Positions 17,009 through 26,300 of a stretch of 64,000 bases of DNA are shown piece by piece; position 1 is the stretch's first letter; each line of letters opens with the position of its first letter. The stretch is from Streptomyces sindenensis (GTDB taxonomy: Bacteria > Actinomycetota > Actinomycetes > Streptomycetales > Streptomycetaceae): assembly GCF_014649035.1 (NCBI RefSeq), contig NZ_BMSG01000007.1:182726-246725 (forward strand), given 5' to 3'. The notes below the pieces were generated by a model, which searched no databases, was not told the origin of the DNA, and worked only from the letters and a program-made list of their open reading frames with translations. The position numbers and the translations under genes were made by a program.

Positions 17009-18112
17009 TCAGCCGGTGCGGTTGTAGATCGCCGTACCGGGGCAGGCCGTGAAGCCGAGGCGCGTGCCGCAGCCGGAGTACTGGGCGGATCCGTTCCACC
17101 ACGCCCAGCCGCCGATCGTACGGCCGTTCAGCCAGGTGTACCGGCCGTTGTAGTTGGCGTCGTACGTGCGCAGGGACCAGTGCACGTGGGCGCCGGTCGC
17201 GGAACCGCCGGCGCAGGTGTCGGTGCCGATGCTGCCGAGCAGGGCACTGCGCGCGATCGACGTCCCGTTGTAGTAGGTCGTGTTCCGCAGGTGGTAGTAG
17301 TCCGTGGAGAAGCCGCCGGGGTGGATCACCCGGGTCCACCCGCCGCCCGCGCCGCACATCGAGGTGGCCGTACCCTCCCGTGACGAGCGCACCAGACCAC
17401 TGGCGTTGCCGCCGGCGAAGTCGAGGGCGCTCCAGTAGCCGGTCGCACCGTCGTGTGCGTGGGGGCCGCCGGTCAGGGTCATGTAGTAGTCGGGCATCCA
17501 GGGCAACAGCAGTCCACCGGTGTTGGCCAGGGCGCCGGCCGGCGCGGCCTGCGCGTCCGGGGTCACCTCGCGTTCGGCGTAGGCCTTCATGGTCCGCCGC
17601 TCCGCCGCGCCGACCAGCGGGGATCGGGCCACATGGTCGGCGAACTCACGGTCGCCCTCCAGGCCCGGGACCCACCGCCCGTCCGTGCGGTGGGCGATGT
17701 AGAGCCAGCCCTCCGGTGCGCCGTGCCGCGTGCGGGACGCCTCGACGTAGGCGACGCCGCGGGCCCAGTCGCCCGAGACGTCGCGTACGTCGACGACCAC
17801 CTTGCGGCCCTCGTCGGCGAGTTCGCCGACGGCGGCACTCGGGGCGAGTTCCCTGGCGTCGTGGGACCGCGAGAGGACGTCCGCGGAGACGGCGTCCAGC
17901 AGCGCCTCGCGTTCGGCGCCGAGACGGTCGGCGACGGCGGCCGGCATCTTCACGACCACCCCGGCGGACGGGTGCCCGGGGCCGGGCGAGGAGCTCGCCG
18001 GAGCGGCGGGGGCGGCGGCGAGCAGGCCGGTGACGGCGAGGGCGGTGGCGGAGAGGGCGGTGACGGCGGTCCTTATGTACGCGGACACACTCGGTCTCGG
18101 CAGCACGGGCAA
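17009..18112 (-). CDS. Secreted M23 (LytM/LasA-like) metallopeptidase
   Basis: 367 residues. The signal peptide covers ~1-40 (AVTALSATALAVTGLLAAAPAAPA), then a ~150-residue pro-region, then a peptidase domain from ~210. Zinc ligands are likely the first His of GGPHAHDG, the Asp of SALDFAGG, and the HxH of GAHVHWSL. The HxxxD spacing and the Tyr/Gly-rich STDYYHLRN segment resemble beta-lytic/LasA-type glycyl endopeptidases more than plain LytM. It probably cleaves peptidoglycan cross-bridges or Gly-rich proteins outside the cell. Start ATG 18112; the region to the divergent Lrp gene is 254 bp. Confidence 0.88.
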   Translation of the reverse strand: MPVLPRPSVSAYIRTAVTALSATALAVTGLLAAAPAAPASSSPGPGHPSAGVVVKMPAAVADRLGAEREALLDAVSADVLSRSHDARELAPSAAVGELADEGRKVVVDVRDVSGDWARGVAYVEASRTRHGAPEGWLYIAHRTDGRWVPGLEGDREFADHVARSPLVGAAERRTMKAYAEREVTPDAQAAPAGALANTGGLLLPWMPDYYMTLTGGPHAHDGATGYWSALDFAGGNASGLVRSSREGTATSMCGAGGGWTRVIHPGGFSTDYYHLRNTTYYNGTSIARSALLGSIGTDTCAGGSATGAHVHWSLRTYDANYNGRYTWLNGRTIGGWAWWNGSAQYSGCGTRLGFTACPGTAIYNRTG

Positions 18113-18366
18113 TCCCCTGTCTCTGGTCAGCCGGTCAGGTGCATATTGTCATGGACCTGACTGAGTGTGGGTCCCTTGTCAACGCGCGTCAACCAGGCAG
18201 GAGTTCCGTCATTTGTCGGCCCAATGGCGGCGAGGCCCGGAGCGTCGTTCCTCCGCCGGTGGAGGTCATGAGTTCGGCGCACGCCGTGGGCGGGCCGCGC
18301 GAACCGGCAGGATGGGGGAGACCGACGGCCCCTTCCCGGGGCGGCACGAGGAGAAGGCCACCCGCC

Positions 18367-18897
18367 ATGACCACGAAGCCCACGCCGTTCGACGAGCTCG
18401 ACCGGAAGATCGTCGCGACCCTGATCGCGAACGCCCGGACGAGCTTCGCCGAGATCGGCACGACCGTCGGGCTGTCGGCCACCGCGGTCAAACGCCGGGT
18501 CGACCGGCTGCGCGCCACGGGGGTGATCACGGGGTTCCGGGCGACCGTCCGCCCGGCCTCGCTAGGCTGGCGCACCGAGGCGTACATCGAGGTGTACTGC
18601 GACGGCGCGGCGCCGCCCAGGCGGCTGTCGGAGGTGGCGCGCAAGTACCCGGAGATCGTGGCGGCGATGACGGTGACCGGGGCCGCCGACGCCCTGTTCC
18701 ACATCAGGGCCACCGATGTGGAGCACTTCGAGGAGGTGCTCGAACGGATCCGCAGCGAACCCTTCATCCGCAAGACGATCAGCTACATGGTGCTGTCCCA
18801 CCTGCTGCCGGACAGCCCGGAGGCGGGAGTCAGTGAGTCCGCGCCGGACGCCGGAGAGGGGGTGGGCGGTGGCGGTGACGCACTGAACCTGCTCTGA
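18367..18897 (+). CDS. Lrp/AsnC-family transcriptional regulator
   Basis: 176 residues from ATG 18367. The N-terminal AsnC winged HTH (FDELDRKIVATLIANARTSF, with recognition helix SATAVKRRVDRLRATGVITG) is followed by an RAM ligand-binding domain (~75-150, ending FIRKTISYMVLSHLL) and a Gly-rich tail. It lies 120 bp upstream of, and codirectional with, DDAH and ornithine aminotransferase genes. By family and context it likely senses an amino acid such as arginine or ornithine and controls that operon. Confidence 0.92.
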   Translation: MTTKPTPFDELDRKIVATLIANARTSFAEIGTTVGLSATAVKRRVDRLRATGVITGFRATVRPASLGWRTEAYIEVYCDGAAPPRRLSEVARKYPEIVAAMTVTGAADALFHIRATDVEHFEEVLERIRSEPFIRKTISYMVLSHLLPDSPEAGVSESAPDAGEGVGGGGDALNLL

Positions 18898-18945
18898 GTG
18901 ACGTATCTGCGCAGCATTCCTGCGTATGTGTGCAGCTTTTCGTTC

Positions 18946-18975
18946 TTGTCGGGCGTGCGGGCTGCTTTCTACGGT
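18946..18975 (+). promoter_or_regulatory. Candidate housekeeping promoter of the DDAH-rocD operon
   Basis: TTGTCG (18946-18951) and TACGGT (18970-18975) with an 18-bp spacer lie 42 bp before the DDAH start. Upstream, repeated TGCGCAG/TGCGTAT/TGTGCAG words could be regulator contacts. Confidence 0.45.
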
Positions 18976-19017
18976 GATGACATTCCCATCGTCGCCCGGA
19001 GAAGGCGGAGGAAAGCC

Positions 19018-19869
19018 GTGCCCGTAGAACGTGGCCCGCTGGGCCGTGGCCCGAGCCTCAGGCGCTATCTGATGTGCGAACCCCGCCATTTCGAGGTGCG
19101 TTACGCCATCAACCCGTGGATGGACACCGGCACGCCGGTCGATCTCCCGCTCGCCCGTGACCAGTGGCTGACCCTGGTCGAGGCGTACCGGGCCCACGGC
19201 CACACCGTCGAGACGATCGCCCCGGTCGCCGGTCTGCCCGACATGGTGTTCGCGGCGAACGCGGCTCTGGTCATGGACGGCAAGGTCTTCGGCTCGTCCT
19301 TCCACGCGCCCGAGCGGCGGCCCGAGGCGGCGGCGTACGCGCAGTGGTTCAAGGAAGCCGGGTACGAGGTCCGCCCCTCCCGGTCGGTCTGCGAGGGCGA
19401 GGGGGACCTCGTCCCGGCCGGACGGTACGTACTGGCGGGAACGGGCTTCCGTACGCACAGCTCCGCGCACCGCGAGGCGCAGGAGTTCTTCGGCAGGCCC
19501 GTGATCGGCCTCGACCTGGTGGATCCGCGCTTCTACCACCTGGACACGGCTCTGTTCCACCTCGGCGGGGAGCCGGACGGCGGCGGGGCGGACGCGGGGA
19601 ACATCGCCTACTACCCGGCGGCGTTCTCCCCGGGCAGCCGTGAGGTCCTGCGGCGCCTCTACCCGGACGCGGTCATCGCCACGGAGGAGGACGCCCTGGC
19701 GTTCGGCCTCAACTCCGTCTCCGACGGCCTCCACGTCTTCGTCGCACCGCAGGCCCGCGGCCTGATCGACGAGCTCGCCCGCCGTGGCCATGTCCCCGTT
19801 CCCGTCGACCTGTCGGAGTTCCGCAAGGCCGGCGGGGGCATCAAGTGCTGCACCCAGGAGATCCGCTGA
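19018..19869 (+). CDS. Dimethylarginine dimethylaminohydrolase / arginine deiminase-fold amidinohydrolase
   Basis: 283 residues from GTG 19018, which has a GGAGG ribosome site. It hydrolyses methylated or free arginine side chains to citrulline, or releases ornithine in related enzymes. The pentein fold shows MCEPRHFEVRYAINPWMD at the N-terminus, LPDMVFAANAALV, the HLDTALFHL histidine motif and the C-terminal GGGIKCCTQE in which Cys277 is the likely nucleophile. The Cys-Cys pair is notable. Its stop overlaps the ATG of rocD by one base. Pairing with ornithine aminotransferase suggests use of arginine derivatives as a nitrogen source; Streptomyces annotations often call this gene ddaH. Confidence 0.9.
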   Translation: MPVERGPLGRGPSLRRYLMCEPRHFEVRYAINPWMDTGTPVDLPLARDQWLTLVEAYRAHGHTVETIAPVAGLPDMVFAANAALVMDGKVFGSSFHAPERRPEAAAYAQWFKEAGYEVRPSRSVCEGEGDLVPAGRYVLAGTGFRTHSSAHREAQEFFGRPVIGLDLVDPRFYHLDTALFHLGGEPDGGGADAGNIAYYPAAFSPGSREVLRRLYPDAVIATEEDALAFGLNSVSDGLHVFVAPQARGLIDELARRGHVPVPVDLSEFRKAGGGIKCCTQEIR

Positions 19870-21107
19870 TGACCGACACCGTCACCCCTTCCCCCGCCGC
19901 CTTCGGGACGCGCTCGTCCAAGCAGCTGATCCGGGCCGAGGCCCCGGTACTCGCCCACAACTACCACCCGCTGCCCGTGGTCGTCGCCCGCGCGGAAGGC
20001 ACCTGGGTCGAGGACGTCGAGGGCCGTCGCTACCTCGACATGCTGGCCGGCTACTCCGCTCTCAACTTCGGCCACCGCCACCCCGCCCTCATCGAGGCCG
20101 CGCACCGCCAGCTCGACGAACTCACCCTCACCTCACGCGCCTTCCACCACGACCGGCTGGCGGGTTTCGCCGAGCGCCTGACCGCGCTGACCGGCCTCGA
20201 CATGGTGCTGCCGATGAACACCGGCGCCGAGGCCGTGGAGAGCGCGGTCAAGGTCGCCCGCAAGTGGGCGTACGAGGTCAAGGGCGTCGCACCGGACCGG
20301 GCGACGATCGTCGTCGCCGACGGCAACTTCCACGGCCGGACCACGACGATCGTGAGCTTCTCGACGGACGGGACGGCCCGCGCCGGCTTCGGCCCCTTCA
20401 CCCCCGGCTTCCGGATCGTCCCGTACAACGACCTCGCCGCCCTGGAGTCCGCCGTGGACGAGACGACGGCGGCCGTGCTGATCGAGCCCGTCCAGGGCGA
20501 GGCCGGCGTGGTCATCCCCGACGACGGGTACCTCACCGGGGTCCGTGAACTGACCCGGCGGACAGGGTGCCTGTTCATCGCCGACGAGATCCAGTCGGGC
20601 CTGGGGCGCACGGGCCGCACGCTGGCCGTCGACCACGAAGGCGTGGTCCCGGACATGCTGCTCCTGGGCAAGGCCCTGGGCGGTGGCATCGTCCCGGTCT
20701 CCGCCGTGGTCGCCCGCCGCGAGGTGCTCTCCGTGCTCGGGCCCGGTGAACACGGCTCGACGTTCGGCGGCAACCCGCTGGCGGCGGTCATCGGTTCGGC
20801 CGTCCTCGACCTGCTGGCCACCGGCGAGTTCCAGCGGCGGGCCGCCGAGCTGGGCGAGGTGCTGGACCGCGGTCTGGCCGCCCTCGTCGGCGCGGGCGTC
20901 ACCGGCTACCGGGCCCGTGGACTGTGGGCGGGCGTGGACATCGACCCCGCGATCGGCACGGGCAGGGAGATCAGCGAGCGGCTCCTCGCCGAAGGGGTGC
21001 TGGTCAAGGACACCCACGGCTCGACGGTCCGGCTGGCGCCGCCGCTCACCATCACCGAGGAGGAACTCGGTTCGGCACTGACGGCGTTGGCGAAGGTGCT
21101 GGCGTAA
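19869..21107 (+). CDS. rocD: Ornithine aminotransferase
   Basis: PLP-dependent transamination of ornithine to glutamate-5-semialdehyde. 412 residues. Class-III aminotransferase features: MLAGYSALNFGHRHP, MNTGAEAVESAVKVARKW, FHGRTTTIVSFS, ADEIQSGLGRTG and the PLP lysine Lys268 in LLLGKALGGG, then GEHGSTFGGNPLA. The length is normal for the family. It is translationally coupled to the upstream amidinohydrolase, giving a two-step arginine-derivative to glutamate-semialdehyde route. Confidence 0.93.
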   Translation: MTDTVTPSPAAFGTRSSKQLIRAEAPVLAHNYHPLPVVVARAEGTWVEDVEGRRYLDMLAGYSALNFGHRHPALIEAAHRQLDELTLTSRAFHHDRLAGFAERLTALTGLDMVLPMNTGAEAVESAVKVARKWAYEVKGVAPDRATIVVADGNFHGRTTTIVSFSTDGTARAGFGPFTPGFRIVPYNDLAALESAVDETTAAVLIEPVQGEAGVVIPDDGYLTGVRELTRRTGCLFIADEIQSGLGRTGRTLAVDHEGVVPDMLLLGKALGGGIVPVSAVVARREVLSVLGPGEHGSTFGGNPLAAVIGSAVLDLLATGEFQRRAAELGEVLDRGLAALVGAGVTGYRARGLWAGVDIDPAIGTGREISERLLAEGVLVKDTHGSTVRLAPPLTITEEELGSALTALAKVLA

Positions 21108-21199
21108 CGGCGTGCCGCGCCGGGCAGGGGTGCGGTCCCGGTCATGTACGCCGGGCCGCACCGCTGCCGTACGAGCGGGGCGGTCGCCCCACGAGCCGG

Positions 21200-22570
21200 T
21201 CAGTTCGTGACGGCGGGCTTCTCCGGCGCCAGCGAGTTGCCCGCGGGGATGCGGCCGCAACTGGTGGGGGCGGTCTTGCCCGCGAACCGGTCGTCGAGCC
21301 AGGACATCGCACGCGGGGTCCAGTACGGCATGGCGCCGAGATGGCTGAGCAGGTTGTACTGCTCGTACCGGATCGAGGAGTTGCCGGTGGCGCAGTACTG
21401 GTTGGCGAGCGCCCGCACGTCGCCGGCGACCATCACACCGTCGCCCGTGCCGATGCCCGGCGGCCTGTTGAACGTTCCCTCCAGCACGCCCGCGTTTCCC
21501 TGCCCGATGAAGCCGGGGACGGTCGGGGTGGCCGCCTCGCCGAGGTTGACCTTGTTGACCGCGTCGACGAAGGCGGGAATGGAGTTGGGGTCCTTGTACT
21601 CCGGCTTCGCCAGGTCCTTCCAGGTCATCCCCGGGTAGCGGCCCAGGGCGTCGACGATCGAGCCGTGTTCGAGCTCGTCGAAGACCGCGATGCCCTTCGG
21701 GTTCAGATAGCGCTGGATGTCGATGCCGTAGGCACGGGACACGCCGATGACCGCCATCGGCATCACGCCGTTCCACACCAGGGAGCCGTCGACGTACTTC
21801 AGGTTGTGCGCGGGGGCGACGAGCAGCCCCGCTTCGGCGAAGCCGACCAGCCGCTGGTTGACGTCGGGTGCGTACGTGGGGGCCAGGGCCGCCGCCCAGT
21901 TGGTGGCGATGGCCCCGCCGGAGTAGCCGAGCAGACCGAACCGGGTGCCGCTGTGCAGCCCCGTCGCCCCGGTCCGGGTGCTCGCCCGGATCGAGTCGAG
22001 GGTGTTCGTCCCGTACGCGGGACCGGCCGCGAACTCGGCGGTCTGGCCCTCGGTGTCGGGGATGACGAGGTCGTAACCCTTGAGCAGCAGCGGCGCCATG
22101 ACGATGGACTCGACGTTGGCGATGATTCCGCCGAGGGTGACCTTCCCGGCGATGGCGCGGGAGGGGCCGTCCTCGGGGTCGAGGGAGTCGTAGAACGACT
22201 GGTACGAGACGGCCTTGCTGCCGTCGCCCCGGTGACTGCGGACCACCGTGGTCACGTTGGCCGACGGCCGGCCCTGGGCGTCGGTCGTGCGGTAGAGCAA
22301 CTGGACGGCCTTGACCGGCGTCGGGATGCCGAGGACGTGGTAGTCCAGCGTGCGCTTCTTCAGCACGTCGCCCGGCGCGTACGAGGACAGCGGCTCGCTG
22401 CCGTCGTAACGGTAGAACGGGTCGGACGCCCTGCTGTCGGTCTGCGCGGCTGCGGCTGCGGCTGCCGCTGGCGCGACGGTGGCGGGCGTGGCCCAGGCCG
22501 TCGGCGCCGCGCCGACGGTGAGAGCGGTGACGACGGCGACGGCCAGCAGGCCGACGGTGCTCCGGTTCAT
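21200..22570 (-). CDS. Secretory lipase family protein
   Basis: 456 residues from ATG 22570. A signal peptide (~1-28, ending near APTAWA) and an Ala-rich stretch precede an alpha/beta hydrolase of the secreted LIP family known from Candida and actinomycetes. The nucleophile elbow is GYSGGA (Ser217). The start of the mature region, DPFYRYDGSEPLSSYAPGDV, and NRPPGIGTGDGVMV are characteristic. Cys residues near 405 and 446 may form a disulfide. It probably hydrolyses triacylglycerols or esters outside the cell. A pair of inverted repeats lies 68-96 bp upstream. Confidence 0.87.
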   Translation of the reverse strand: MNRSTVGLLAVAVVTALTVGAAPTAWATPATVAPAAAAAAAAQTDSRASDPFYRYDGSEPLSSYAPGDVLKKRTLDYHVLGIPTPVKAVQLLYRTTDAQGRPSANVTTVVRSHRGDGSKAVSYQSFYDSLDPEDGPSRAIAGKVTLGGIIANVESIVMAPLLLKGYDLVIPDTEGQTAEFAAGPAYGTNTLDSIRASTRTGATGLHSGTRFGLLGYSGGAIATNWAAALAPTYAPDVNQRLVGFAEAGLLVAPAHNLKYVDGSLVWNGVMPMAVIGVSRAYGIDIQRYLNPKGIAVFDELEHGSIVDALGRYPGMTWKDLAKPEYKDPNSIPAFVDAVNKVNLGEAATPTVPGFIGQGNAGVLEGTFNRPPGIGTGDGVMVAGDVRALANQYCATGNSSIRYEQYNLLSHLGAMPYWTPRAMSWLDDRFAGKTAPTSCGRIPAGNSLAPEKPAVTN

Positions 22571-22637
22571 GATTCCCCCGGTATCCGAATCTGGGTGGAC
22601 GAGGCGGCACTACCTGGTGGGCACAGTGGCATAGCCC

Positions 22638-22666
22638 TTACCGCGAGGTAACTTACTGGGGGTAAC
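22638..22666. promoter_or_regulatory. Overlapping TTACC/GGTAA inverted repeats upstream of the lipase
   Basis: TTACC-GCGA-GGTAA (22638-22651) is a perfect inverted repeat; TTAC-TGGGG-GTAA follows at once, and GGTAAC recurs at 22647 and 22661. The arrangement looks like a TetR-type operator controlling the lipase, the divergent small gene, or both. Confidence 0.45.
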
Positions 22667-22852
22667 GGTGCGGCGTACAGATGCGCGCGCAGGCTTCTCG
22701 GTCGCGGCGGCGCGTGCGGCGCCCGGGGCGGGCCCCAGGTCCTGTCCGGCGGATCGTGCCGGGGGCGCGGGGCTCGGCACGCGTCTGCGGCGTACGAGGG
22801 GCGTCGACCGGATCTGGTCCGATCCTCCGGACAGACCCTAGGATGGCTCCTC

Positions 22853-23254
22853 ATGGGCTCCCTCACCGACGACGTGCCGTTGCTGGAGTTGCTGTGCGCT
22901 GCTGACGCGGTGCGGGTCCCCGGCGAACTGGAGTCGTCGCGCCCTCACGAGAACGCTCCCGACGCGGTAGTGGACACATACGCGGTCGACGGCGGTCGGC
23001 TCCTTCTCACTCTGTGGCGCGGCCGGCTGCATGAGGTGATCTACCAGACCCCGGCGGAGTCCGGAGAAGACGCGTTGCGGCGCAATGACCGACTGTTCGC
23101 GCACTACGGACAGGGCGACGGCTGGACCGAGATTCTCGACAACGGTTTCGGCAAGACCTATCGCCGTGCCGATCAGCAGCGGTACGCACTGTGGAGCTAC
23201 GTGATGGACATCGCGACCTTCGGCACGATGGACTTCCATCAGGTCCAGTGGTAG
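22853..23254 (+). CDS. Hypothetical protein, 133 aa
   Basis: A hydrophilic protein with no signal peptide or membrane segment, so probably cytosolic. It contains a hydrophobic-alternating core, DAVVDTYAVDGGRLLLTLWR ... EVIYQTPAESGEDALRRNDRLFAHYG, and an aromatic C-terminus ending DFHQVQW. I recognise no domain. Start ATG 22853, 18 bp after a TAGGAT -10-like hexamer. It is flanked by the divergent lipase and the convergent NTPase gene. The codon usage is normal, so it is likely a real gene. Confidence 0.65.
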   Translation: MGSLTDDVPLLELLCAADAVRVPGELESSRPHENAPDAVVDTYAVDGGRLLLTLWRGRLHEVIYQTPAESGEDALRRNDRLFAHYGQGDGWTEILDNGFGKTYRRADQQRYALWSYVMDIATFGTMDFHQVQW

Positions 23255-23363
23255 ATCCCGTTCACCACCACGCGGTGATCACACCAACGCCCTCCCCGGC
23301 CACCCGGCGGCGGCAGACGCGGCTCCAGAAGTGACCACGCACGATGCGTCAGGTCCCCCCGAC

Positions 23364-26300
23364 TCAGGACCAGGCCAACGGCCCGTCGGTCAGTAGGTCG
23401 CATGACCCGCCGGACGGGACCTGATGCTCGTTCCGGGACAGGTCCGCCAGCAGGAGCAGATGCTCCGGGGCCACCCCGGCGATCGCCTCGACCACCTGGT
23501 CCCAGGGGCCCAGGGCCAGTGCTTCGACGAGCAGGACGCGGCCCCGCGGGGTGGGGCCGTGGGCACGGGCGACGGCCGCGAGGGCCTTGCTCCGGTCGCC
23601 CGGGTCGGTGATGGCGTCGGCCAGGGCGTGGGCTTCGTGCGTCGCGCCCGCCCGGACCGACGCGCTGACGATCTTCTCCATGGCCCTGTCGCGCAGCCCC
23701 GGTCCGGGGATCTCGTCGAGCAGGGCGACCGCGCCGGGGAAATCACCTCCGGCCGCCATGCCCGCCGCGATGTGCATGAGGCTGCGGTCGCCTTCGACGG
23801 TGCCCGTCAACTCCTCGGCGAGTCGCCCCGCCTCCGCGTGTTCGCCCGCCCGCACCAGCTTCTCCACGACACCGGAGCGGAAGTCGTCCAGCACGTCGTC
23901 CGGCAGGGAGCTGACGAGAGCCAGGGCCTTGTCGAAGTCCCCGGCCGCCAGACAGGCGCCGGCCGCGCAGTATCTGTGCCACCCCTGCTGGTACGCGCTG
24001 TCCAGGGTCTCCGCCCTGTCGAGGAGTTCCCGAGCCACCTCCCTCGCCAGGTCGGGGCGGCCTGTCTCACCGAACGCCTCGGCCACGCGTTGCAGGGAAT
24101 CGGCGTGTTCCAAGTGGTGCGCCTGCTGCCGGGTCTCTTCCAGCAGGGCGGACAGCACGGCCACCTTGTGGTCGTCCTGGCCGATCGCGTGCAGCCCGCG
24201 CGCCACGTCGACCAGGCGCAGCAGCCGGAGGTATCCGCTCTCCGCTTCGGCCGACTCTGCCGCCCGGTCGACGAGCCGGTGTGCTTCCCACCCGGCACCC
24301 GCCGCCGCCAGAGCCCGGGCGACGGCGATCTGCGCGGTCACATCGCCCCGGGGCGTCGTGCCGTTCCGGGCGAGAGCCGTCGCTGTGGCCGCCACGGCCT
24401 CGGCCTGTTCCCTCTCGCCCGCCCGGAGCAGGAAGTCCGACGCGTCGGTCCGGAACCCCGCCTGCCAGGCCTGGTCGGACACTGCGTCGGTCAGCGTGAG
24501 AAGCCGCCGGGCCAGCCGCGAGATCTCGGCCGGGGCGGCCGGCGGCGCCGTCCTCCTTCCGACGGCGACCAGAATCCTGGCCACGTCGATCGGGTCGGTG
24601 AGGCGGTCCGCGACCTCCAGCGCCCAGGACGGGTCGCCGGCGTGTGCCGCCGCCCTGGCGGCGGCACACAGCCCCTCGTCACGGTCGGCCGGGTCGGACA
24701 GGATCCCGGCGACCTGCTCCGCGCGCTCGTACTGCCCGGTCGCCGCCAGGCCCGCGGCGACCTGAGGGAAGAGCCACTCGACGCTTCGGGGGTCGTCGAT
24801 CGTCTCCGCCAGCCCGGCCGCGTCACGGGCGATGCTCGCGGCACGCCGCGCCAGACCCGGTGCCGGTGCGAGGCGTACGGCTATGTGACCCAGATTCTGG
24901 GCCTGCCGGAACGTCCCTTCGTCGTCCGAACGGTTCCGGACGGCCAGGTCGACCGTCTCCTGCGCCCGCCCCTCGTCTCCGAACAGGGAGAACGCGCAGG
25001 CCAGATCGGCGTACAGCTCGCCCTGCTCGACGCCGCGAACCGTCGCGACGGCCTGCACCGCCTCGGTGAGGTGCGGTGTGATCGTCTCCGCCCCGACCCG
25101 CCCGTGCGCCGCGTGGTCGTCGGCCGCCCGCCTGACCGTCGCGACGAGAGCCTTCGCCGGCCGGTCCGTGCCCTCCATCCTCGCGACCGTCCGGAACGCC
25201 TCGCCGTAAAGGCCTGCTTCCGCCAGGCCTTTCGCGACGGCCTCAAGGAGGAGGGCCTCGTCCTCGGGGTTGTCCGCGTCCGCCGCCAGCGCGTCCGCCC
25301 GCTCCCGGTGGCCGGTCGCGGCGAGACAGGTGGCGACAGTGGTCAGGGCGCTCACCCGGTTGTAGGAATCCCGCTGCGACTGCGCCAGGCTGATGGCCCG
25401 GCCGGTGTGCCCGAGCCGGGCCCACAGGCCGATGAGGTCGGCGGGCAGGACAGCCGTCCGCTCGTGCAGCCCGTCGCGGGCGGCGGCCAGGCGCAGAGCG
25501 GCCGAGACGTCCAGGTCGCCGCTCTGCCTGCCCTGTCCCAGCAACTGGTCCAGTGAGGCCGACAGCTCGCCGAGCGCTTCCAGGTCCGCGCCGGTGACCT
25601 GCCACAGCCGCTCGTGCCGTGCGGTGTCGCACACCAGCTCCACCAGCTGCCCGGTGCTTCCCAGTTCCCGCAGGAGCCGTGCGTAACCGCGCAGCAGGTA
25701 CTCGGGCGTCGTGGCGGGCCAGCCCGCGCTCCGGTACGTCCGGGCCCACGTGTGCAGCCGTGTGCGGCAGTCCGCCAGCTCCGCGTCCGTGATCAGGTCC
25801 GCCGCGCTGCGCTGGATCTCCTCGTGGGCCAGGAGGTAGACCGCGGGACCGTCGGACGCCCAGTGAACGGAGCGCCGCCGGAAGCTGCGCCCGGTCACCG
25901 CCGACAGTTCGCGCTCCACGAGGCGGGTCCGGCTTCCCGTCAGTTCGGCGATGTCGCTCGCGCTGAGGCCACCGCCCGCCGCCACCGTCAGACCGACCAG
26001 CTCACGCCCCAGTCCGCCGCCTTCGAGCAGCCGCAGCAGGTTCTGCTCCGCGTCCCAGCGGACCACCTGGGCGTGCGGGGAGGGCGCCAGCCAGTGGTTG
26101 ATCTCCGTGGTCCGCAGCGGGTGGTCGCCGGGCACGTCGTCCGGAACGGGCGGGTGCGGGCGTCCGGCCACGATGATCCGCATGCCGTGCGGGGGCGTAC
26201 GGGGCAGCAGCGCGGCGATGCTGTGGCAGTCGGGACCGGCGGTGACGCCGTGGTCCTCGTCCAGCCCGTCCACCACCAGGACGAGCCGTCGGCCCTCCGC

